From NCBI RefSeq assembly GCF_007995155.1, contig NZ_CP042593.1:662001-726000 (forward strand): a stretch of DNA of 64,000 nucleotides. The letters are read 5' to 3'. Shown here piece by piece: positions 51,526 through 59,753 of this stretch; within the stretch, counting starts at the first letter, position 1, and each line of letters starts with the position of its first letter. The translations under genes and the position numbers were made by a program. Origin of the DNA: Cytobacillus dafuensis (GTDB taxonomy: Bacteria > Bacillota > Bacilli > Bacillales > Cytobacillaceae). The notes below the pieces were generated by a model. It was given only the letters and a program-made list of their open reading frames with translations. It searched no databases and was not told the origin of the DNA.

Positions 51526-52968
51526 ATGCGAAATATTCAATCTAATAAACCGAGATGCTATTTTTTTATTATTCTATGCTTTCTCCTTTTAACTGGATGT
51601 TCCGAACAGGCAAAACCATCATCGAATGAAAAGGACGAAACAAAGGTAAAAAAGGAAATCGTTAATAAGGACAAAGAGGAGGAAAAAGCAGACGAAGAAA
51701 TTCCAAAAGCACCAAGAGATCTGGAGGGAATGATCGCCCAAGGACCTGGAAAGCTTGTTGAAAAGCATATGGATCCGGAGTTAGAGATTCTTGATGGTTG
51801 GGATTATTTTAAATACAGTAAATTTATTGATGAGAAGTTTACTCCGATTGTAAATGAAGAGCTCCAGGCTTATTTTGAGAAAAATAAAGATTTAACGAGT
51901 GATCAAGTCTATGATTATCTTGTATACCAGCTTGCCTCAGGACAGTACAAGTCGAATTATGAGAAATTAATTTCATACGAGCATGGCTATGTCATGCCTG
52001 AACTTCCAGACGGGGAGGATGAAATTGAATTAGCAAAGAAACAGAAAACAAATGTGGTCATTTTAATGGATGCGAGCGGAAGTATGAAAGCAAATGTCCC
52101 TGGTGGAGTGAAAATGGACCTTGCAAAAGAGACGATAAAACAGTTTACAGACCAGCTTGAGGAGGACGTAAATGTTTCACTCTTTGCCTATGGCCATATA
52201 GGATCAGGGAAGGATTCGGATAAAGAAAAGTCATGTCAATCAATTGAATCCCTATATCCATTAGGCTCTTATGAAGGAAATAAGTTCAATGAAGCAATGA
52301 ATTCTTTTCAGGCTAGTGGCTGGACACCTTTAGCAGGAGCAATTGAAAAAGCAAATGAACTTCTATCTAACTATCCTCATGAAGAATACAAGAATATCGT
52401 TTATATCGTAAGTGATGGAATCGAAACCTGTGGCGGCAATCCTGTAGAAGCGGCTAAAAAGCTAAATGAAAGTAAAATTGAAGCGAAGGTAAATATTATT
52501 GGTTTTGATGTGGATGATGTGGGTCAAAAACAGCTAAAGCAAGTAGCGGAGGCTGGTGGAGGAGATTATGCTACAGTTCGTGATAGGTCGGAATTCGAGG
52601 ATGTGATCCTGAAAAAGTGGAAGCCGAGTATTATGCAGGTTTTCAGCCAGCAAGGAATTTTGCTCAATGAATATGTGGATCAACAAAAAAGACTAATTGA
52701 TATTCATAGTCCTCTTTATAATGCTTCTGAGCGAGAAGCCAGTCGAATTATAATGGCTACTTTTTATTTACAGAATAAAGAGCTTGTCAGTCGTGAAATA
52801 GGATCAGCAGTTAGAGAAAAGGCAGAGGAAATGCGTGATCTGCGTAATGATCACTTCAAGGCAATTAAAGAGGAAAAGGAATTGGAAGCAAAACAGGCTT
52901 CTGACGAGATTGATGCAAAGGTGGAAGCGTGGAAGGATAAATGGTTAAAAGAGCTGGAAAATGAATAG
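51526..52968 (+). CDS. vWA-domain lipoprotein 4
   Basis: This 480-residue protein has a lipoprotein signal peptide with Cys25 in LLTGC and a long charged Lys/Glu linker. A segment from about 60 to 165 is related to the other family members, though more diverged at its N-terminus (GMIAQGPGKLVEKHM). The vWA domain has DASGSM (182-187), the Thr in GWTPLAG, VSDGIETCGGNP, and the first cysteine in KSCQSIESLYP. The helical C-terminus is about 150 residues long. It begins 50 bases after vWA lipoprotein 3 with AAAGGAG upstream; no terminator lies between, so the two form an operon. Confidence 0.88.
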   Translation: MRNIQSNKPRCYFFIILCFLLLTGCSEQAKPSSNEKDETKVKKEIVNKDKEEEKADEEIPKAPRDLEGMIAQGPGKLVEKHMDPELEILDGWDYFKYSKFIDEKFTPIVNEELQAYFEKNKDLTSDQVYDYLVYQLASGQYKSNYEKLISYEHGYVMPELPDGEDEIELAKKQKTNVVILMDASGSMKANVPGGVKMDLAKETIKQFTDQLEEDVNVSLFAYGHIGSGKDSDKEKSCQSIESLYPLGSYEGNKFNEAMNSFQASGWTPLAGAIEKANELLSNYPHEEYKNIVYIVSDGIETCGGNPVEAAKKLNESKIEAKVNIIGFDVDDVGQKQLKQVAEAGGGDYATVRDRSEFEDVILKKWKPSIMQVFSQQGILLNEYVDQQKRLIDIHSPLYNASEREASRIIMATFYLQNKELVSREIGSAVREKAEEMRDLRNDHFKAIKEEKELEAKQASDEIDAKVEAWKDKWLKELENE

Positions 52969-52989
52969 GGCATAAAATAGTCTTTCACG

Positions 52990-53029
52990 AAAAGGCCATT
53001 CCTTACCATTAGGCAGGGAATGGCCTTAT
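52990..53029. terminator. Bidirectional terminator between vWA lipoprotein 4 and the DUF2207 gene
   Basis: AAGGCCATTCC and GGAATGGCCTT are exact complements around a loop of about 15 bases, flanked by A-rich and T-rich ends. It serves both convergent genes. Confidence 0.85.
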
Positions 53030-53085
53030 TACCTATTAATATTACAAATGAATTTCCTAATTGAGAAAGGGAGAGGAGCTAAGTT

Positions 53086-55029
53086 TTAAAACGCGCCTGC
53101 TCCCCCACCGCCGCCAGAGCCACCGCTTGAACCGCTTGATCCGCTTCCGGAAGATCCTCCTGAGCTTTGCGATGAGTATGTGCGGTAGTAATATTGGTGT
53201 GGATATTGGAAAATATCTGCTGCTTCTGCAGGAATCTTTAAAAGTGGTGATAGCCCCTCTATCTGCTCTGAAAAGATGTTTGCATATCTAATTTTTAATT
53301 CTATAAATAGATTTAGAGAGAGTGCGTGCTGATACCATTTTTCCATTTTCCCTTTTGAACTTTCAAAATCAAAGTTACCGGAACGAATCGCCTTTTTAAA
53401 TGATTGAATTCCTTTAAAATAGGGCACACCTTTCATCGTAATATCGAGTACCGGAATGAATAAGGCGGTAATCACGAGGGCAGTAGAAACCGTGATATAC
53501 ATAAAATCTATTTCATAGGTAAATATACTAGTAATGATGGAACCGATAAACAAATAAGCTAATAAGGCAAATCGTCTTTCTTTTTTAATATACATAATTG
53601 CCAAGCCGCCTGTTAAAAACAGAAGGATTAAGACAATATTATATAGATCGGCCTTGCCCATCCAGGCGCTTAATAGGGAATAAAGGATCCATAGTGGATA
53701 TCCCGCAATGTTTAGCCATTTTCTTATTGGATTGACTCTAACATATTTTTTTAATTCCTGATCATGAAGGACAGATTTTCTCCATTTTTTAAAAGTCTGA
53801 TGAAATTTTTTTTCAGCTTGTTTATACTCTTTTTCTAAACGCCAGTTTTTCTGCCTTTCTGTTTTTGTTGGAAAAGGGAGCTGATCCAAGGAGAAGCTTT
53901 TTTTACCTGTATTATCTATTGTAAATAACCAGTCAATAATGTCTCTCTCATAATGTCTTAGCTTCTGTTCATCCTTTAAAAGGGTAAAGTGATAAGTGTG
54001 ATCTGGTGCCTCTTCATCCTCCAAATAAGAAGCTCTAGCTAATGTGTGTTCCATTGAAATAATCCCGCTTTGGTGGAGACGGAATAAAGAACTGATTATG
54101 TCACTATGCTGCAGCTGACTTTTGCGATGAAGGACAGCAAGGGTAAATGAATCCATCTCCCCAAGATTAGCGATTGGAACGCCTTTATGAAATAACCGAT
54201 AAAGCCTTCTTGGATAGAAGATTGTTATGAATAATAAGAGGATAGCCATTCCTAAAAATACATCATTAATATTTTCAACAACTGGCTCCCAGCGGCTTCT
54301 CTTTGCAAACCATTTTTGATAAGCCTCTTCTTCACTTAAAAAGGTTGAAAGCATAGGTTCCTTTTCTGTAAAACTTGCATTTTTTAAGAAATCTTCAGGA
54401 AAAAGATAGCGAATTTCTACTGTTTTCTCTGCTGGTAAAAGTTTATTTTCGTAAATAAACCCATACTGCGAAGACTTTTTGAGGCTTCCGCCAGTTAAGT
54501 CATGTAAGAAGGCTTGGCCTTTTAATGTTGTGGACAGGTCGTGATAAAGAGCCATTCGAATTGTTAAATGATGCAAATCGGATTCATTCATTTCATCGAA
54601 AAAACGCCAGTAAAATTGCCCAGTATCTTCATATTTAGTTGCTGCACCCTCAATCAAATAACGATAAAAAACCTTTTTCGTTTCATCTTTGGAGGCTGTA
54701 TGAACCTTATAGGTTAAGTCTTCCCTTTCCACCTTTAATGGCTTTAACGTTTTCGGGTCATAATTTAATAGCTTCATATCTTTTGGAGCGAGATATCCTT
54801 CAAAAAATTTAACACCTTGATGATCATCATTTCCTATCGTTCGAGTCGTTCCATTAAATTCGCCTTCAAAATGATAAGTAAATAGTTCCTCGACATATAA
54901 GTCACCATTATCTAGTAAAAAAGCATGGATATCTACCTGATCAATTGAGAAGGATTCTGCCTCCGCTAGCATCGGATGAAATAATAATACAATCACTAAT
55001 AAGCAAAAAATCGAATAAGTGAGCTTCAA
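53086..55029 (-). CDS. DUF2207 family membrane protein with Gly/Ser-rich tail
   Basis: This 647-residue protein has a signal peptide (residues 1-25, AEA), an extracellular N-terminal DUF2207 domain of about 220 residues (IDQVDIHAFLLDNGDLYVEE, WRFFDEMNESD), a membrane helix near 260 and a large cytoplasmic loop. Three or four more helices lie at about 435-520. The last 30 residues are nearly all Gly and Ser and end GGGGGAGAF, a common feature of DUF2207 proteins. The role is unknown. It lies between vWA genes and close to the MoxR operon. The start is ATG on the minus strand after GGAGGGAATGTCGG. Confidence 0.88.
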   Translation of the reverse strand: MKLTYSIFCLLVIVLLFHPMLAEAESFSIDQVDIHAFLLDNGDLYVEELFTYHFEGEFNGTTRTIGNDDHQGVKFFEGYLAPKDMKLLNYDPKTLKPLKVEREDLTYKVHTASKDETKKVFYRYLIEGAATKYEDTGQFYWRFFDEMNESDLHHLTIRMALYHDLSTTLKGQAFLHDLTGGSLKKSSQYGFIYENKLLPAEKTVEIRYLFPEDFLKNASFTEKEPMLSTFLSEEEAYQKWFAKRSRWEPVVENINDVFLGMAILLLFITIFYPRRLYRLFHKGVPIANLGEMDSFTLAVLHRKSQLQHSDIISSLFRLHQSGIISMEHTLARASYLEDEEAPDHTYHFTLLKDEQKLRHYERDIIDWLFTIDNTGKKSFSLDQLPFPTKTERQKNWRLEKEYKQAEKKFHQTFKKWRKSVLHDQELKKYVRVNPIRKWLNIAGYPLWILYSLLSAWMGKADLYNIVLILLFLTGGLAIMYIKKERRFALLAYLFIGSIITSIFTYEIDFMYITVSTALVITALFIPVLDITMKGVPYFKGIQSFKKAIRSGNFDFESSKGKMEKWYQHALSLNLFIELKIRYANIFSEQIEGLSPLLKIPAEAADIFQYPHQYYYRTYSSQSSGGSSGSGSSGSSGGSGGGGGAGAF

Positions 55030-55355
55030 CCGACATTCCCTCCAATTTCCAATTTTTATAAAATTTATTATAAAGTAATGAAGAGCTTGTGAATATGCAC
55101 AAAACCATTTTGAATCTTTATTCCTAAATTCGGAAGTTCTGTTCTATCTTTTATCCTAAATATTACAATTGAGTTCTTGTTACTTATTTACTATTTTAGT
55201 AAATTTAATAAAAATAAATGGAAAATGGAGTAAAATTGAACGTGTGACACGAAGTATCTGTCATTACAGGAAAAAAATAGTGAAATATTCATAGAATCTA
55301 TAGCTAAATCAAAAGCGTAAATAAACAAAAATATTATATTTATTGAGGTGATACT
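55030..55355. other. Divergent intergenic region
   Basis: It separates the minus-strand DUF2207 gene from the plus-strand vWA lipoprotein 5. AT-rich, with no gene, repeat or clear hairpin seen. It probably holds both promoters. Confidence 0.4.
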
Positions 55356-56810
55356 ATGATTAAACGTGCTATTACGGTGACGAGTATTTTACTGCTATTC
55401 CTTACAGGCTGCTCTGACAAGAAGGACGTCAGCAAAGAGAAGCCAGAAGCAGAGACAGACGTAGAAGCAGTGACAGCACCGCAAAAGAAAGAAGAAAACA
55501 AGCAGCCGGAAGTGAAGGAAGAAACGGCATTAACAGAAATAGAGGCAGTGAAAATACCTGCTACAATTGAGGAATTTGCAAGCTCGATGTCGGGGCAATT
55601 AACGAAGGATTTTCCATACGATAAAGAAACAGCATCATGGCCAAGTACGAACACATTAAAAGGAATAGAGGATGAATTAACTGAGCATTTACGTGCTGCA
55701 GCAAAAGCAACGGGTGATACCGATATTCTATTTAAATCTTTCATTTATTACTTAGGAAACAGTGCATACGATGAGGTTGTTCCTGAGCTCATGGCATTTA
55801 AACCACAGTTTGATGAGCCGTACTTGCCTGAACCTGAGGAAGTATCAGAAAACAAAGCTATTCAAGAGAAAGCAGCTCCTTCAAAGGCAATTATCATGCT
55901 AGATGCCAGCTCGAGTATGCTGCTTAACGTAGACGGAGAACAGAAAATGAAAATTGCCAAAAGTGCTGTTCGCAGCTTCGCTAAAACAATTGGCGCAACG
56001 AGTGAGGTTTCGCTTTATGTTTATGGACACGCTGGGTCACAGGAAAATAAGGATAAGCAATTATCGTGCTCAAAGATAGAAGAGGTGTATCCATTACAAA
56101 AATATCACGAAGAAAACTTTTATAAAGCAGTTGATGGCGTTGAGGCTAAAGGCTGGACGCCTTTAGCAGGAGCTCTTAATAAAGCAAATGAAGTCAGTCA
56201 ATCAATGGATGGAGATATAACACTATATATTGTGAGTGATGGCGCTGAGACATGTGATGGGAATCCCGTTGAAGAAGCAAAACAATTTGTTCAAGGTGAA
56301 GAGAATCGCAAAGTAAATATTATCGGATTTGATGTGGATGAAAAACATGAGAATCAATTAAAAGCTGTTGCGGAGGCAGGTCAAGGCGAGTATTTCTCAG
56401 CAAAGAATACAGAGGAGCTAAAGAATACAGTTATCCAAAAATGGGTACCTCCAGGCATGATCGAAATTATGGGGAAGCAATGGGCCTCTCCAAAGGGGAC
56501 ATTTGCAATATTTTGGCAGGATATGGATGTTGATAAAATGTCTCAGAAAATTTCTTATGCAATCAATGTAGAACAAGGCAGGTTCAGGGATGCAGCTAAT
56601 GTGATGCTAATAGAGAAAATGATTACTGAGGAACAAAAAGATAGGTTAATAAACAAAATTGAGGAGCATAAGGAAAAATTGGAACAGCTTAATGGGCAAT
56701 TAAAAGAGCAAAAGAAAATGGAAATTGATGCTGAGGTCAATCGAATTGATCAGAAAATCAATGATTGGGCAAAACGGATGGAGCTCTTGCGAGAGGAAAA
56801 TAAAAAATAA
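55356..56810 (+). CDS. vWA-domain lipoprotein 5
   Basis: This 484-residue protein has a lipoprotein signal peptide with Cys19 in FLTGC, an acidic Glu/Lys linker and then the family N-terminal segment. The vWA domain has MIDAS DASSSM (183-188), still fitting D-x-S-x-S, the Thr in GWTPLAG and VSDGAETCDGNP; the other conserved Cys is in LSCSKIEEVYP. The C-terminal half from about 385 is helical and ends in a Lys/Glu coiled coil. It stands upstream of the DUF4064 and MoxR genes and may be a substrate or partner of the MoxR AAA ATPase, since MoxR proteins commonly act on vWA partners. Confidence 0.88.
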   Translation: MIKRAITVTSILLLFLTGCSDKKDVSKEKPEAETDVEAVTAPQKKEENKQPEVKEETALTEIEAVKIPATIEEFASSMSGQLTKDFPYDKETASWPSTNTLKGIEDELTEHLRAAAKATGDTDILFKSFIYYLGNSAYDEVVPELMAFKPQFDEPYLPEPEEVSENKAIQEKAAPSKAIIMLDASSSMLLNVDGEQKMKIAKSAVRSFAKTIGATSEVSLYVYGHAGSQENKDKQLSCSKIEEVYPLQKYHEENFYKAVDGVEAKGWTPLAGALNKANEVSQSMDGDITLYIVSDGAETCDGNPVEEAKQFVQGEENRKVNIIGFDVDEKHENQLKAVAEAGQGEYFSAKNTEELKNTVIQKWVPPGMIEIMGKQWASPKGTFAIFWQDMDVDKMSQKISYAINVEQGRFRDAANVMLIEKMITEEQKDRLINKIEEHKEKLEQLNGQLKEQKKMEIDAEVNRIDQKINDWAKRMELLREENKK

Positions 56811-56918
56811 TAAATAAGGAGGACAGGATAAGGGGGATATATAGAAGTGGAAATGGTTTGTGTTTTCACATAAATATAGGCATATAATGAGATGAAAACA
56901 GAAATACTGGGGGAAATC

Positions 56919-57284
56919 ATGAAGAGAACAGCAGAGTTTGTATTAGGCCTAGTAGGTGGAATTATTGGCATCCTTGTAGCACTTTCAGCATTATTTGTTG
57001 CATTTATCGGCTTTTTGGCCGATGATGCAGGGGCTGCAACGGTGATTGTAATCATTGCATTTATTTTTTTAATTATTCAAGTGGCTGCACTTATTATGAG
57101 CTGCCTTGTGAATCGGATGGACCATAAGCTTTTTGGGGGATTAATGATTACGTGTGGGATCCTATCGTTCCCGGTCTCAATCTTCCTTATGTTTATTCCA
57201 AGCGTTCTTTACATCATATCCGGTGCGCTTGGTTTGCGAGTACTTGAAGCAGAACCAAAGTCCATGGAATTAGACACCTACTAA
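56919..57284 (+). CDS. DUF4064-like small membrane protein
   Basis: About 121 residues from ATG 56919, which follows CTGGGGGAAATC; the frame opens at 56892 without a good ribosome binding site. There are four hydrophobic helices with Gly-rich turns (RTAEFVLGLVGGIIGILVAL at the start), the usual pattern of DUF4064 proteins common in Bacilli. Function unknown. It lies 108 bases after vWA lipoprotein 5 and ends in a terminator, so it may share that gene's transcript. Confidence 0.75.
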   Translation: MKRTAEFVLGLVGGIIGILVALSALFVAFIGFLADDAGAATVIVIIAFIFLIIQVAALIMSCLVNRMDHKLFGGLMITCGILSFPVSIFLMFIPSVLYIISGALGLRVLEAEPKSMELDTY

Positions 57285-57287
57285 TGT

Positions 57288-57334
57288 AAAAATGGAATCT
57301 CCGAAAAAAATTTTCAGAGACTCCATTTTTTTTA
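57288..57334. terminator. Bidirectional terminator after DUF4064 gene
   Basis: AAAATGGAATCTCCGAAAA pairs with TTTTCAGAGACTCCATTTT (two mismatches), followed by a T-run. Downstream, TTGACA at 57489 and an inverted repeat CTAGCA/TGCTAG at 57525-57546 mark the leader of the MoxR operon. Confidence 0.8.
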
Positions 57335-57580
57335 GGAGCTAGAAATATTCAAATGATTGTACGAAAGAGAAAATGAATTTATATAAGGTACTGCTTGGCT
57401 TTTCTAATGAGTTCAGCCAATTATGTTGACCTTACATTAATGAATCCATTTTTAATAATGTAAAAGTTTAGAAGAATATTACAGGAATTTGACAGAATAT
57501 ATCGAATTAAATAGAAGGAGACAGCTAGCAGTAAAAAAATTGCTAGTATAAGTATTTTTATAGATTACAGGAGGTATTAT

Positions 57581-58537
57581 ATGAATCGAAATTACATGCA
57601 TCCTATGATAGAGAAAGTAATAAGCAATATTGAAAAAGTCATGATCGGGAAACGAAATGTTGCGGAATTGAGCATAATCGCTTTACTGGCTGAAGGGCAT
57701 GTATTACTAGAAGATGTTCCGGGTGTTGGAAAAACAATGATGGTCCGCGCACTTGCGAAATCTGTTGGGGCAAATTTCAGAAGAATTCAGTTTACTCCGG
57801 ATTTGCTGCCGTCAGATGTAACAGGTGTTTCCATATATAATCCGAAGGAAATGGAGTTCCAGTTCAGACCAGGGCCAATTATGGGGAATATTATTTTAGC
57901 GGATGAAATCAACCGAACTTCTCCGAAAACACAATCTGCTCTCCTTGAAGGGATGGAGGAAAGCAGTGTAACCATTGATGGGGTCACTCATCGTTTAGAA
58001 AAACCGTTTTTCGTTATGGCGACCCAGAACCCAATTGAATATGAGGGTACATATCCTCTCCCAGAGGCGCAATTAGATCGATTTTTATTAAAAATGAAAA
58101 TGGGTTACCCGGACATGAAGGAGGAAATTGAAGTATTGGACCGAGCCCAAAAGGTCCGGCCAATTGATGATTTGGAGCCTGTTATTGATTTAATGGAATT
58201 AAGAGATTTGCAGGCACAAATAAAAGAAGTGCATGTAGATGATACGATAAAACGTTATATTGTTGACCTCGCTAACCGGACGAGAACACATGCTAGTGTT
58301 TATCTTGGGGTAAGTCCAAGGGGTTCGATTGCTTTAATGAAGGCCGCGCAAGCATATGCATTTATGTATGGCAGGGACTATGTTCTCCCAGATGATATTC
58401 AGTATTTAACTGGACCTGTGTTTGTACATCGGATTATTTTAAAATCTGAGGCTAAGTTTGAAGGGATTTCTGCAGAAGATGTTGTAAACCGAGTTATAGC
58501 AAGGACTCCGGTTCCAGTACAAAGGTATGTGAAGTAG
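57581..58537 (+). CDS. MoxR-family AAA+ ATPase
   Basis: This 318-residue protein has Walker A LEDVPGVGKTMM at about residues 46-57, the MoxR hallmark LLPSDVTGVSIYNP, Walker B ILADEINRTSPKTQSALLE and sensor 1 VMATQNPIEYEGTYPLPEAQ, then the lid domain. MoxR ATPases act as chaperones that mature or activate vWA-domain partners. It begins a three-gene operon with a DUF58 protein (one base gap) and a transglutaminase-like membrane protein. The five vWA proteins in this window are attractive, but unproven, partners. The start is ATG after ACAGGAGG. Confidence 0.95.
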   Translation: MNRNYMHPMIEKVISNIEKVMIGKRNVAELSIIALLAEGHVLLEDVPGVGKTMMVRALAKSVGANFRRIQFTPDLLPSDVTGVSIYNPKEMEFQFRPGPIMGNIILADEINRTSPKTQSALLEGMEESSVTIDGVTHRLEKPFFVMATQNPIEYEGTYPLPEAQLDRFLLKMKMGYPDMKEEIEVLDRAQKVRPIDDLEPVIDLMELRDLQAQIKEVHVDDTIKRYIVDLANRTRTHASVYLGVSPRGSIALMKAAQAYAFMYGRDYVLPDDIQYLTGPVFVHRIILKSEAKFEGISAEDVVNRVIARTPVPVQRYVK

Positions 58538-58538
58538 G

Positions 58539-59753
58539 ATGAGGAGCATACTCTCAGTATTGAAAAAGGTATGGAAATTAATTGTTCTGTTCCTATTAAT
58601 CGGGATTACCTTTTCCTATGCTATGTTTCAGGGGGGATTTGTAAGCTGGTTTTTATTTTATAGCTTTCTCCCGTTTGCTATATATGCGCTGTCCCTTTCC
58701 TTTTACCCGCTTACTCATTTTCAAGCCGTACGTGTTTTCCAAAAAACTGAATTTAATGCGGGTGAAACATTAAAGGTTTCTATTACTATAAGTAGGAAAT
58801 CAGTGTTTCCATTATTCTTTTTAGTCATTGAAGATTGTCTTAGTGATCAGCTCCTATTATTACAAGAAAGGAATAAGACGAAGGCATTCTTGTTTCCTGG
58901 CTTTCAAAAGGAGATCACTTGGGAGTATCAAGTCAATGATTTGCAGAGAGGAGAGCATTTTTTTCAGTATGTGAGGCTGAAAAGCGGGGATCCACTAGGG
59001 TTAATTGAAAAAGAAATACTAGTTCAAACAGACAATAAAATAATTGTTTATCCTGCCTATGAAGAACTCATATACAGACCGCTGGAAAACCATTTTGATC
59101 AAGGAATGACTGCGTCAAAAGAGCGTGTTCAAAGGGATACTTCAATGGCGATTGGGATTAGGGAGTACCAGCCTGGGGATCGTTTTTCATGGATTAACTG
59201 GAAGGCGACAGCGAAGCGGAATGAAATTATGACGAAGGAATTCGAACAGCGGCAATCCCATGACGTATATATTCTAATGGATTGTGCACCGAATAGTCGT
59301 TTCGAGACCATCGTTTCCTTCTCTGCTTCCATTATTCGAGCGATCCTTCAAAAAGGAGCTCAGGTTGGTTTTCTTTCTTCTGCATCTGAGCGGGTAGCTT
59401 TTCCAATTAGGGGAGGGGAAGGTCAGCAGCTGCAATTATTTTATCATCTTGCCAAGGTAAAAGATAATAGTCCTGTTTCGATTGACCGAGTCCTTGAAGT
59501 AGAAGGATTCTTACTTCAGCAAAATAACCTCATGGTCGTTACTGGACAATTGACTAGAAGCTTAATTGAAAAAGCAGGTTTACTTACATCTAAAAATAAC
59601 GCAGTCACGATTTTTATCCTTAAGAATGAGGCGGAAATTCTCTCACAAAATGAGCTTGCCCTAATGTCCGCTGCCAATTCAAGAGGTTTGCGCATTGTTT
59701 TAGTTCATAAAGGGGATTTTAAAGCAGTGTTTTCGGAGGTGGCCAGAAGATGA
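58539..59753 (+). CDS. DUF58 family protein
   Basis: This 404-residue protein has two N-terminal membrane helices (about 12-58) and then a DUF58 domain with the signature IREYQPGDRFSWINWKATAK at about 206-225. It continues into a degenerate vWA-like fold (VYILMDCAPNSRFE, where the MIDAS serines are missing). DUF58 proteins are constant neighbours of MoxR. The gene starts one base after the MoxR stop and overlaps the next gene by four bases (ATGA), so all three are translationally coupled. Confidence 0.93.
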   Translation: MRSILSVLKKVWKLIVLFLLIGITFSYAMFQGGFVSWFLFYSFLPFAIYALSLSFYPLTHFQAVRVFQKTEFNAGETLKVSITISRKSVFPLFFLVIEDCLSDQLLLLQERNKTKAFLFPGFQKEITWEYQVNDLQRGEHFFQYVRLKSGDPLGLIEKEILVQTDNKIIVYPAYEELIYRPLENHFDQGMTASKERVQRDTSMAIGIREYQPGDRFSWINWKATAKRNEIMTKEFEQRQSHDVYILMDCAPNSRFETIVSFSASIIRAILQKGAQVGFLSSASERVAFPIRGGEGQQLQLFYHLAKVKDNSPVSIDRVLEVEGFLLQQNNLMVVTGQLTRSLIEKAGLLTSKNNAVTIFILKNEAEILSQNELALMSAANSRGLRIVLVHKGDFKAVFSEVARR

